Source of the DNA: Scylla paramamosain
Lineage: Eukaryota; Arthropoda; Malacostraca; Decapoda; Portunidae
DNA: 64,000 nt
Direction: 5' to 3'
NCBI RefSeq assembly: GCF_035594125.1
Contig: NC_087191.1
Coordinates: forward strand, 2,156,501 to 2,220,500
Numbering within the stretch: the first letter of the stretch is position 1; every line of letters starts with the position of its first letter. The translations under genes and the position numbers were made by a program. The notes under the pieces were generated by a model. It was not told where the DNA came from, did not search any database, and was given only the letters and a program-made list of their open reading frames with translations. Of the stretch, positions 27,801 to 39,515 are shown in pieces.

Positions 27801-28314
27801 GCAAACCAACTAATATGAAAAAATAGAACAACATTACCAGAAAAGTATATTTTGTGTGTTTTTGAGATTGTTACATAAAAAAAAAACGGAAAAATGGACG
27901 CAAAGCACTGTATATTAGGAAAAAAAAAAAAAAAGGACATAACGAGAAACGTGTATAATGAGTGTTTTATAGTTTCACCAGAATCACAAGGCAAAAAACG
28001 CAAAAACTCGTCTGTGTGGGGAAGTTTCTATGATACCAAAATGCTGAAACTCATGAATAACATTCTTAATCAAGAAACAGAGCAACCTTACTAAATGCGT
28101 GTATTTTTAGTGTTTTTTTTTTACATTCTTAGTTACCAAAACTCCAAATTCCATGCAAAACTAGCTTTATGTGGGAAAAAAAATGACATTATCAGAAAAG
28201 TGTCTTTGAGTGTTTTTGAGCGTGTTAGGCACTAAAGCATTAAAAAGCAAGGCAATCACATTACATGGGAATAAAACCAACTTTTACGAAGAACTTGCCT
28301 TTTAGTGTTTTTGA
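21872..28314 (+). repeat. Forward HOR array, super-repeat S2
   Basis: About six HOR copies. Features shared with S4 are a deletion joining F to H (GCAATATTCTTTGGGAATCG near 26606) and the hairpin K variant (26864). The same hairpin variant in S0 shows that the end of S0 is of this type. Copies near 23577 and 24690 carry TATCAAGAAATA and TTCTCAGTG/TTCTCGGTG, variants that also occur, complemented, in the inverted segments. No gene. Confidence 0.9.
26864..26887. repeat. Perfect 10-bp inverted repeat in variant K unit (S2)
   Basis: Same CTTGTGGTTC / GAACCACAAG hairpin as at 14949, with the flank TTATTATTTTCGGGCAAAAG. It marks S2-type super-repeats. Confidence 0.9.
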
Positions 28315-28787
28315 CACGCATTTAGTAAGGTTGTTCTGTTTCTCAATTAAGAGTGTTATTCATGAGTTTCAGCATTTTGGTATGTAGGAAACTTCTCCAT
28401 ATACACGAGTTCTTGCGTTTTTTGCCTTGTATTTTAGAACTATAAAACATTCATTATACACTTTTCTCGCAATGTCCCTTTATTTCCCAATATAAAGTGA
28501 CTTGTATCAATTTTGCGTTTTTTTTGTAGGTAACAAGCTCAAAAACACTCAAAATATACATTTTTGGTAATGTTTTTCTGCTTCTTGATATCGGTTGGTT
28601 TGCATGAATTTTAGCGTTTTTCTACGTAAAACACTGAGAAGACTTGTTTTCAGTAATTTTCTTTTGGATTCCCACATAGAGTGAGTCCCTTATTATTTAT
28701 CGTTTTGGTGCCTAACATGCTGAAAATCACTCAAAAGACATATTTCTGGTAAAGTCTTTAATTTCCTCATATGCGAGGCCTTGCATG
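28315..28787 (-). repeat. Recurrent inverted HOR segment, copy 3
   Basis: Left edge CACGCATTTAGTAAGG and right edge CATATGCGAGGCCTTGCATG, closest to copy 1 in having GCGAGGCC and CAGCATTTTGGTATGTAG. It is followed, as in copy 1, by AGTGTATTACGCAATAAAGC. Confidence 0.92.
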
Positions 28788-31700
28788 TCTTTTGAGTGTT
28801 TTTGAGTGTATTACGCAATAAAGCAGTAAAAGGAAGGAAAATCACATTACATTGGGAAAAAAACAAATTTTACCAAGAACTTGCTTGCCTTTAAGTTTTT
28901 TTAAGCTCCTTAAATACCAAAACGCTAAAACGCATGCAAAATACATTTTATTGAGAATTAGAATAATATTACCAAATACATGAATTTTGAGTGTTTTTTA
29001 TCATGTTATCTATAAAAATGCTTAAATACATGCAAAGACCCTTATGTTTGGGAAAGGAAAGGACATTACGAGAAACGTGTACTGCTAGTGTTTTTTTAAG
29101 TTCTTTCAGTACCTAAAAGCTAAAACCCACAAATAACACTTCATTTAGAAAAAAATAAACAAAAAAATAAAAAAAAATGGGAATTTTTTTTTTGTTTGTT
29201 ATTCATCTAAATAGATACCGAGATGCCAAAAATCTGAAAAAATTCAGGGATTTTATGTGGGAAAAAGAACATCACAAAAAAAGTTAATTATAACTTTTTT
29301 TTCGGATTGTTATGTACCAAACCCTAAAGTGAATGCAAAGCCACCTATATAGGGAAGTTAAACGTCTTTACCAGAAACCTGTCTTTTCAGTGTTTTTCAG
29401 CATATTAGGCACCAAAACGATAAATAATATGGAAGTCAGTCAATATGTGAATCCAAAACAAAATTACTGAAAACGTGTTTTTTACATAGTTTTTTTTTTT
29501 ACATAGTGTTTTACATAGAAAAACGCTAAAGCGGATGTAAACCAACCATTATGAAGAAATAGAATAACATTACTAAAAATATACGAGTATATTTTCAGTA
29601 TTTTTGAGCTTGTTACCTACAAAAAATGAAAAAAAATAGATGTAAAGCACTCTATATTAGGAAACAAAAGGACATTACGAGAAACGTGTATAATGAGTAT
29701 TTTATAGTTTTAAAAGAACCACAAGGCAATAAACGCAAAAAATCGTGTATATAAACAAATTTCTTACATACCAATATGACGAAATGCATGAATAACACTT
29801 TTAATCGATAAACAGAACTACCTTACCAAATTGTGTATTTTGAGTGTTTTTCACATTCTTAGTTACGAAAATGCCAAACTACATGCGAAACTACCTTCAT
29901 GTGGGAAAAAAAATGACATTACCAAAAAAGTGTCTTTTTAGTGTTTTCGAGCGTGATATGCAACAAAGCACTAAAAAGCAGAACAATCACATTACATTGG
30001 AATAACACCAACTTTTACGAAGAACTTGCCTTTAAGTGTTTTTTTTAACTCCTTACATACCAATTCGCTAAAACGCATGCAAAACACCCTATATGGAGAA
30101 ACAGAATAACTTTACCAAAAACATGTATTTTGAGTGTTTTTGATCAGGTAACCTATAAAAACGCTTAAATACATATAAAGAACCCTATGTTTTTATAACA
30201 AAAGGACATTACGAAAATCGTGTATTATGAGTGTTTTTAAGTTCCTGAAGTACCAAAAAGCTAAAACCCACAAATAACTCTTTATAGAGAGAAAAGAAAA
30301 TTTTTTTTCTTATTCATCTTCATAGGTACCGAAATGCCAAAATTCTGGCAAAATTCATGGAAATTTTGTAAAAAATAATCATTATAAAAAAAATTTAGCT
30401 TTTTTCCGGAGTTATGTACAAACTCTGAAGTGCCTGCATATCCACCTATATGGGGAAATTACAAAACTTTACCAGAAACCTGTCTTTTGAGTGTTTTTCA
30501 GCAATTTCAACAATATTACATAAAACGTGTCTTTTCAGTGATTTACATAGAAAAACGCTAAAACGGATGCAAACCAACCAATATGAAGAAATAGAATAAC
30601 ATTACCAAAAAGATATATTTTGATGTGTTTTTGAGCTTACCTACAAAAAATGCAAAAATGGATGGAAAGCACTTTATATTGGCAAAGAAAAGTATATTAC
30701 GAGAAACATGTATGAGTGTTTTATAGTTTGACAAGAACCACAAGGTAAAAAAACTCAAAAACTCGTGTACATAAAGAAGTTTCTTACATACCAAAAAGCT
30801 GAAACTCATTAATAACACTTTTAATTTTGAAACAGAAATACCTTACCAAATGTGTGTGTTAGAAAAGTTTCTTACATACCAAAATGCTGAAACTCATGAA
30901 TAACACTTTTAATTAAGAAATAGAACAACCTTACTAAATGCCTGTGTTTTGAGTATTTTTTGACATTCTTAGTTACCAAAACCCCAAATTCCATGCAAAA
31001 CTAGCTTTATGTGGGAAAAAAATTATATTAACAGAAAAGTGTCTTTTCAGTGATTTTGAGCGTGTTAGGCAAAAAAGCACTAAAAAGCAATGCAATCACA
31101 GTACATGGGAATAAAAACAACTTTTACGAAGAACTTGACTTTAAGTGTTTTTGAGCTCATTACATACTAAAACGCTAAGACGCATGCAAAACACCTTTTA
31201 TGGAGAAACAGAATAAAATTACCATGTTATCATGTTATCTATTAAAACGCTTAAATACATGCAAAGAACCTTATGTTTGCAAAACGAAAGAACATTACAA
31301 GAAATGTGTATTATAAATGTTTTTAAGTTCTTTAAGTACCAAAAACCTAAAATCCACAAATAACACTTTATTTAGAAAAAAAAGTAAAAAAAATAAAAAA
31401 ATAGGTTTTTTTTTGTTATTCATCTTCATAGGTACCGAGATGCCAAAATTCTGGGAAAATTCAGGATTATTATATCATAAAACAAAAATTATCAAAAAAG
31501 TTAATTTTACCTTTTTTTCGGACAGTTATGTACCAAACCCTAAAGTGCATCCAAAAACTCCTATATGAGGAAATTAAACGACCTTACCAGAAATCTGTTT
31601 TATAAGTGTTTTTCAGCATGTTAGGCAACAAAACGATAAATAATAAGGAACTCACTCTATATGAGAATCCAAAACAAAATTGCTGAAAACGTGTTTTTTC

Positions 31701-34681
31701 TTTGTTTTACGTATAAAAGCGCTAAAACGGATGCAAACCTACCAATATCAAGAAATAGCAAAACATTACCAAAAAAGTATATTTTGAGTGTTTTTGAGCT
31801 TGTTACCTACAAAAAACGCGAAAATTGATGCAAAGCACTCTATATTGGGAAACAAAAGGACATTGCAAGAAAGGTGTATAATGAGTGTTTTATAGTTCAA
31901 AAGAACCACAAGGCAAAAAAACGCAAAGTCTTGTGTATATGGAGAGGTTTCTTAACTACAAAAATGCTAAAACTCATGTATAACACTCCTAATTGAAAAA
32001 CAGAACAAACTTATTAAATGCATGTATTTTGAGTGCTTTTCACATTCTTAGTTAGCAAAACCCCAAATTGCATGCGAAAATAGATTTGTGGGAAAAAAAA
32101 TGACTACCAGAAAAGTGTCTTTTGAGTGTTTTTGAGCGTGATAGCCAAAAAAGCACTAAAAAGGAGTGCAATCACATTACATTGCAGGAAAACAAATTTT
32201 TACCAAGAACTTGCCTTTAAGTGTTTCTGAGCTCCTTATATACCAAAACACTAAAACGCATGCAAAACACTTTTGTATGGTGAAACAGAATAACATTACC
32301 AAAAACATGTATTTTGAGTGTTTTTGATCATGGTATCATGTTATCAATAAAAATGCAAAGAACACTATTTTTGGGAAACGAAAGGAGATTACGAGAAACG
32401 TGTATTATGAGTGTTTTTAAGTTCATTAATTACCAAAAAGCTAAAAATTACAAATAACACTCTTTATTGAGAAATAATAAATAAATAAAAAAAATACAAT
32501 ATTTTTTTTCTTTCTTATTCATCTTCACAGGTACCGAAATGCCAAAATTCGGGAAAAATTCAGGAAATTATGTGAAATAAGAACATTATCAAAAAAGTTA
32601 AATTTAGCTTTTTTCTCGAACTGTTAGGTACCAAACCCCTAAAGTGCATGCAAAGCCACCTATATAATTAAATGTCTTTGCCAGAAAACGGTCTTATGAG
32701 TGTTTTTCAGCATGTTAGGAACCAACACGATAAATAACATTGATCTCAATCTATATGGGAATCCAAAACAAAATTACTAAAAAAGTGTCTTTTCGGTGTT
32801 TTACGTAGAAAAACGCTAAAACGGATGCAAACCAACCAATATGAAGAAATAAAATAACATTACCAAAAAGGTATATTTTGAGTGTTTTTGAAATTGTTAC
32901 CTATAAAAAACGCGAAAATGGATGGAAAGCACACTATATTGGGAAGCAAAAGGACATTATGAAAAACGTTTATAATGAGTGTTTTATAGTTTCACAAGAA
33001 CTACAAGGCAAAAAACACAAAAATTCGTGTATATAGACAAGTTTCTTACTTTCCAAAATACTGAAAATCTGGAACAACACTCTTAATTGAGAAACAGAAC
33101 AATCTTACTAAATGCGTGTATTTTGAGTGCTTTTCACATCCTTAGTTACCAAAACCCCAAATTCCATGCGAAACAAGCTTTATGTGGGAAAAAAATGACA
33201 TTACCAGAAAAATGTCTCGAGTGTTTTTGAGCGTGTTAGGCAATAAAGCACTAAAAAGCAGGGCAATCACATTACATTGGAATAAAACCAATTTTTAACA
33301 AGAACTTGCCTTTAAGAGTATTTGAGCTTCTTATATACCAAAACTCTAAAATGCATGCAAAATACGCTTTATGGTGAAACAGAATAACATTACCAAAAAC
33401 AATGTATTTTGAGTGTTTTTGATCATGTTACCAATAAAAACGCTTAATTACATGCAAAGAACCCTATTTTTTGGAAATGAAAGGACATTACGAGAAACGT
33501 GTATTATGATTGTTTTTAAGTTCATTAAGTACGAAAAAGCTAAAAGCCACAAATTTCACTCTTTATTGAGAAAAAAAAATAATTAAGAAAATACAATTTT
33601 CTTTTTCATTCTTATTCATCTTCACAGGTAACGAGGTGCCAAAATTCAGGCAAAGTTCAGGAAATTATATGAAATAAGAACATTATCAAAAAAGTTAAAT
33701 TTAGCTTTTTTTTCGGATTATGTACCAAACCCCTAAAGTGCATGCAAAGCCACCTATATGGAGAAATTAAACGTCTTTGCCAGAAAACTGTCTTATGAGT
33801 GTTTTTCAGCATGTTAGGAACCAACACGATAAAACCCAAGGAGGTTAATCTATATGGGAATCTAAAACAAAATTACTGAAAACGTGTCTTTTCGGTGTTT
33901 TACGTAGAAAACCCTAAAACGGATGCAAACCAACCAAAATGAAGAAATAGAATATTACCAAAAAGGTATATTTGGAGTGTTTTTGAAATTGTTATCTACA
34001 AAAAAAGCGAAAATGGATGGAAAGTACTCTATATTGGGAAGCAAAAGGTACCAAAAAGCATGTTAGGCACCAAAACGATAAATGATATGAAAGTCACTCA
34101 ATATGGAAATCTAAAACAAAATTACTGGAAACGTGTCTTTTAAAAGATTTACGTAGAAAAACGCTAAAACGGATGCAAACCAACCAATATGAAGAAATAG
34201 AAAAAACATTACCAAAAAAATATATTTTGTGTGTTTTTGAGCTTGTTACATAAAAAGAAACGCGAAAATGGATGGAAAGCACTCTATATTAGGAAAAAAA
34301 AAAAAGGACATAACGAGAAACGTGTATAATGAGTGTTTTATAGTTTCACCAGAATCACAAGGCAAAAAAAGCAAAAACTCGACTGTATGGAGAAGTTTCT
34401 AAGATACCAAAATACCGAAACTCATGAATAACACTCTTAATCAAGAAACAGAACAACCTTAATAAATGCGTGTATTTTGAGTATTTTTTTACATTCTTAG
34501 TTACCAAAAGCCCAAATTCCATGCAAAACTAGCTTTATGTGTGAAAAAAATGACATTGCCAGAAAAGTGTCTTTGAGTGTTTTTGAGCGTGTTAGGCAAT
34601 AAAGTACTAAAAAGCAGGGTAATCACATTACATGGGAATAAAACCAAATTTTACGAAGAACTTGCCTTTTAGTGTTTTTGA
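28788..34681 (+). repeat. Forward HOR array, super-repeat S3
   Basis: About five HOR copies resembling S1: shortened H unit (CAATTTCAACAATATTA, about 30502), duplicated K piece (30830-30920) and F variant GGTAACGAGGTGCC (about 33626). A local duplication of TTTTTTACATAG sits near 29480-29520. It ends with the TTTTAAAAGATTTACG variant at about 34138. No gene. Confidence 0.9.
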
Positions 34682-35104
34682 CACGCATTTAGTAAGGTTG
34701 CTCTCAATTAAGTGTGTTATTCATGAGTTTCAGCATATACACGAGTTTTTGCGTTTTTTGCTTTGTGGTTTTTTTTAACTATAAAACATTCCTTATACAA
34801 TTTTCTCGCAATGTCCCTTTGTTTCCCAATATAGAGTGCTTTGTATCCATTTTCATGTTTTCACTCAAAATATACATTTTTGGTAATGTTTTTCTACGTC
34901 TTGATATTTGTTGGTTTGTATCAATTTTTGTTTTTCTTTTACGTAAAACACTGAGAACACACGTTTTCAGTAATTTTCTTTTGGATTCCCACATAGAGTG
35001 AGTTACTTATTATTTATCGTTTTGGTGCCTAACATGCTGAAAAACACTCAAAAGACAGATTTCTGGTAAGGTCTTTAATTTCCTCATATGGGAGGCGTTG
35101 CATG
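34682..35104 (-). repeat. Recurrent inverted HOR segment, copy 4
   Basis: Shortest copy. It shares with copy 2 the loss between TTTCAGCAT and ATACACGAG and the right edge CATATGGGAGGC. It has a further private loss in the J unit near 34858, where TTTTCATGTTTTCACTC replaces the full centre. Confidence 0.9.
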
Positions 35105-38100
35105 CTTTTTTCGGTGTTTTTGAGCGTGTTACGCAATAAAGCACTAAAAGCCAGGGCAGTCATATTACATGGAAAGAAAACCAAGTTTTACCAAGAACTT
35201 GGCTTTAAGTGTTTTTGAGCTCCTTACATACCAAAACGCTAAAACGCATGCAAAACACATTTTATGGAGAAACAGAATAACATTACCAAATACATGTATT
35301 TTGAGTGTTTTTGATCATGTTATCTAAAAAAAAGGCTTAAATACATGTAGAGAACCTTATGTTTGGGAAACGAAAGAACATTACGAGAAACGTGTATTAT
35401 GAGTGATTTTTAAGTTCCTTCAGTACCAAAAAACCTAAAACCCACAAATAACACTCTTTAGAAAAAATAAATAAATATATAAATAAATAAATAAATAAAA
35501 AAAAATGGGATTTTTTTTTGTTATTCATCTTCATAGATACCGCGATGCCAAAATTCTGCCAAAATTCAGGGAATTTATGTAGAAAAAGGAACATTATCAT
35601 AAAAGTTTCTATATTGGGAAACAAAAAAACATTGAAAGAAAAGTGTATAATGAGTGTTTTATAGTTCAAAAGAACCACAAGGCAAAAAAACGCAAAATCT
35701 CGTGTATATGGAGAAGTTTCCTAGATACTAAAATGCTAAAACTCATGTATAACACTCTTAATTGAGAAACAGAACAACCTTACTAAATGCGTGTATTTTG
35801 AGTGCTTTTAACCTTCTTAGTTACCAAAACCCCAAATTGCATGCGAAAATAGATTTGTGGGAAAAAAAAAAGATTTACCAGAAAAGTGTCTTTTGAGTAT
35901 TTTCGAGCGTGATAGGGAATAAAGCACTAAAAAGGAGGGCAATCACATTACATTGGAGTAAAACGAATTTTTACCAAGAACTTGCCTTTAAGTGTTTTTG
36001 AGCTCCTTATATACCAAAACACTAAAAAGCATGCAAAACACACTTTATGGTGAAACAGAATAACATTACCAAAAACATGTATTTTGAGTGTTTTGATCAT
36101 GTTACCAATAAAAACGCTTAAATACATGCAAAGAATACTATTTTTGGGAAATGAAAGGAGATTACGAGAAACGTGTATTATAAGTGTTTTTAAGTTCATT
36201 AATTACCAAAAAGCTAAAAGCCACAAATAACACTCTTTATTGAGAAACAATAAATAAATAAAAAAATACCATATTTTTTTTCTTTCTTATTCATCTTCAC
36301 GGGTACTGATATGCCAAAATTCTGGCAAAATTCAGGAAATTATGTGAAATACGAACATTATCAAAAAAGTTAAATTTAGCTTTTTTTTCGGACTGTTATG
36401 TACCAAATCCATAAAGTGCATGCAAAGCTACCTATAAGGGTAAATTAAACGTCTTTGCCAGAAAACGGTCTTATGAGTGTTTTTCAGCATCTTAGGAACC
36501 AACACGTTCAATAACATGGAAGTCAATCTATATGGGAATCCAAAACAAAATGACTAAAAACGTGTCTTTTCCGTGTTTTACGTAGAAAAACGCTAAAACG
36601 GATGCAAACCAACCAACATGAAGAAATAAAATAACATTACCAAAAAGGTATATTTTGAGTGTTTTTGAAATTGTTACCTACAAAAAACGCGAAAATGGAT
36701 GGAAATCACTCTATATTAGGAAGGAAATGGACATTACGAGAAACGTGTATAATGAGTGTTTTATAGTTTCACAAGAACTACAAGGCAAAAAACATAAAAA
36801 CTCGTGTATATAGAGAAGTTTCTTACATTCTAAAATGCTGAAACTCAGGAACAACACTCTTAATTGAGAAACAGAAAAATCTTATTAAATGCGTGTATTT
36901 TGAGTGCTTTTCACATTCTTAGTTACCAAAACCCCAATTTGCATGCGAAACCAGCTTTGTGTGGGAAAAAAAATGACATTACCAGAAAAAAATGTCTTTT
37001 GAGTGTTTTTCAGCGTGTTAGGCAATAAAGCACTAAAAAAGCAGGGCAAACACATTACATTGGAATAAAAACAATTTTTAACAAGAACTTGCCTTTAAGT
37101 GTTTTTGAGCTCCTTATATACCGAAACACTAAAACGCATGTAAAAAACACTTTATGGTGAAACAGAAGAACATTACCAAAAACATGTATTTTGAGTGTTT
37201 ATGATCATGTTACCAATAAAAACGCTTAAATACATGCAAAGAACCCTATTTTTGGGAAACGAAAGGACATTACCAGAAACGTGTATTATGAGTATTTTTA
37301 AGTTCCTTAAGTACCAAAAAAGCTAAAACCCACAAATAACACTCTTTATATAGAGGAAAAAAAAGAAAAGAAAATATTTTTTTTTTTATTCTTCATAGGT
37401 ACTAAGATGCCAAAATTCTGGCAATATTCTTTGGGAATCGAAAACAAAATTACTGAATACGTGTCTTTTCGGTGTTTTACGTAGAAAAACGCTAAAACAG
37501 ATGAAAACCAACGAATATGAAGAAATTGAATAACATTACCAAAGAGGTATATTTTGAGTGTTTTTGAGCTTGTTACCTACAAAAAAATGCGAAAATGGAT
37601 GCAAAACACTCCCTATTGGGAAAGAAAAGGACATTACGAGAAACATGTATAATGAGTGCCTTATTATTTTCGGGCTAAAGAACTTGTGATTCACAAGAAC
37701 CACAAGGCAAAAAACGCAAAAACTCGTGTATGTAAAGAAGTGTCTTAGATACCAAAATGCTGAAACTCATGAATAAAAATCTTAATTGAGTAACAGGACA
37801 GCATTACCAATTGCGTGCATTTTGAGTGTTTTTTCATATTCTTTTCCAAAACCCTAAATAGCATGCGAAACTAGCTTTATGTGGGAAAAAATGACATTAC
37901 CAGAAGTATCTTTTCAGTGTTTTAGAGCGTGTTAGGCAATAAAGCACTAAAAAGCAGGGCAATCATATTACATTTGAATAAATCCAACTTTTACCAAGAA
38001 CTTGCCTTGAAGTGTTTTTCAGCTCCTTACATACCAAATCACTAAAACGCATGCAAAACACTCCTTTATGAAGAAGCAGAATAACATTACCAAAAATAAG

Positions 38101-39050
38101 TGTTTTGATTGCTTTTTATCATGTTACCTATAAAAACGCTTAAATACATGCAAAGATCCCCATATTCGGGAGACGAAAGGACATTACGAGAAATGTGTAT
38201 GATGAATGTTTTTAAGTTCCTTAAGTACCAAAACGTTAAAACCTACAAAATAACACTCTTTATAGAGAAAAAAATAAATAAAAAAGATAGCATTTTTATT
38301 TTTTTGTTATTCATGTTCATAGGTACCAAGATGCCAAAATTCTGCCAAAATTCAGGGAAATTATGTGGAAAAACATTTTCGAAAAAGTTAATATTGCCTT
38401 TTTTTTTTGGAGTTATTTTCCAAACCATAATGTGTATGCAAAGCCACCTATCTCATGAAATTTAACGACTTTACAAGAAACCTGTCTTTTGAATGTTTTT
38501 CTGCATGTTAGGCACCAAAACGATAAATAATATAAAAGTCACTCTATATGGAAATCCAAAACAAAATGACTGAAAACGTGTCTTTTAAAAGATTTACATA
38601 GAAAAACGCTGTGTGTTTTCGAGCTTGTTTCATAAAAAAAAAAAAACCGAAAATGGATGCAAAGCACTCTATATAAGGGAAAAAAAAAGGACATAACGAG
38701 AAACGTGTATAATGGGTGTTTTATAGTTTCACCAGAATCACAAGGCAAAAAACGAAAATACTCACCTGTATGGAGAAGTTTCTAAGATACCAAAATACTA
38801 AAACTCATGAATAACACTCTTAATCAAGAAACAGAACAACTTTACTAAATGCGTGTATTTTGAGTGTTTTTTTACATTCTTAGTTATCAAAACCCCAAAT
38901 TCCATGCGAAACTAGCTTTATGTGGGAAAAAAATGACATTACCGTGTGTTACCGAGCGTGTTAGGCAATAAAGCACTAAAAAGGAGGGCAATCACATTAC
39001 ATGGATATAAAACAAACTTTTACGAAGAACTTGCCTTTTAGTGTTTTTGA
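35105..39050 (+). repeat. Forward HOR array, super-repeat S4
   Basis: About four HOR copies resembling S2: the F-to-H deletion (GCAATATTCTTTGGGAATCG near 37421) and the hairpin K variant (37683). A truncation near 35606 joins an F unit directly to J-type sequence (TCTATATTGGGAAAC). It ends with TCTTTTAAAAGATTTACA at 38581. No gene. Confidence 0.9.
37683..37706. repeat. 10-bp inverted repeat with one mismatch in variant K unit (S4)
   Basis: CTTGTGATTC, spacer ACAA, GAACCACAAG. Same variant K unit as at 14949 and 26864, with one mismatch in the left arm. Confidence 0.88.
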
Positions 39051-39515
39051 CACGCATTTAGTAAGGTTGCTCTGTTTCTCAATTAAGTGTGTTATTCATG
39101 AGTTTCAGCATTTTGGTATATAGGAAACTTCTCCATATACACGAGTTTTTGCGTTTTTTGCATTTTGTTTTTTTTGAACTATAAAACATTCATTATACAC
39201 TTTTCTCGCAATGTCCCTTTGTTTCCCAATATAGAGTGCTTTGTATCCATTTTCGCGTTTTTTTTCTAGGTAACACTGAAAATATACATTTTTGGTAATG
39301 TTTTTCTGCTTCTTTATATTGGTTGGTTTGTATGAGTTTTAGCGTTTTTCTACGTAAAAAACTGAGAAGATACGTTTTCAGTAATTTTCTTTTGGATTCC
39401 CACATAGAATGAGCTCCTTATTATTTATCGTTTTGGTGGCTAACATGCTGAAAAACACTCAAAAGACAGATTTCTGGTAAGGTCTTTAATTTCCTCATAC
39501 GGGAGGCTTTGCATG
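39051..39515 (-). repeat. Recurrent inverted HOR segment, copy 5
   Basis: Left edge CACGCATTTAGTAAGG and right edge CATACGGGAGGCTTTGCATG. It retains CAGCATTTTGGTATATAGG like copies 1 and 3, and a part of J is lost (GGTAACACTGAAAATATAC near 39270). Confidence 0.92.

Noticed and set aside
34714..35001. A 95-codon forward frame overlapping a 71-codon reverse frame
   Set aside because: Lies in inverted HOR segment 4; equivalent frames are broken in the other four copies, so there is no conserved coding potential.
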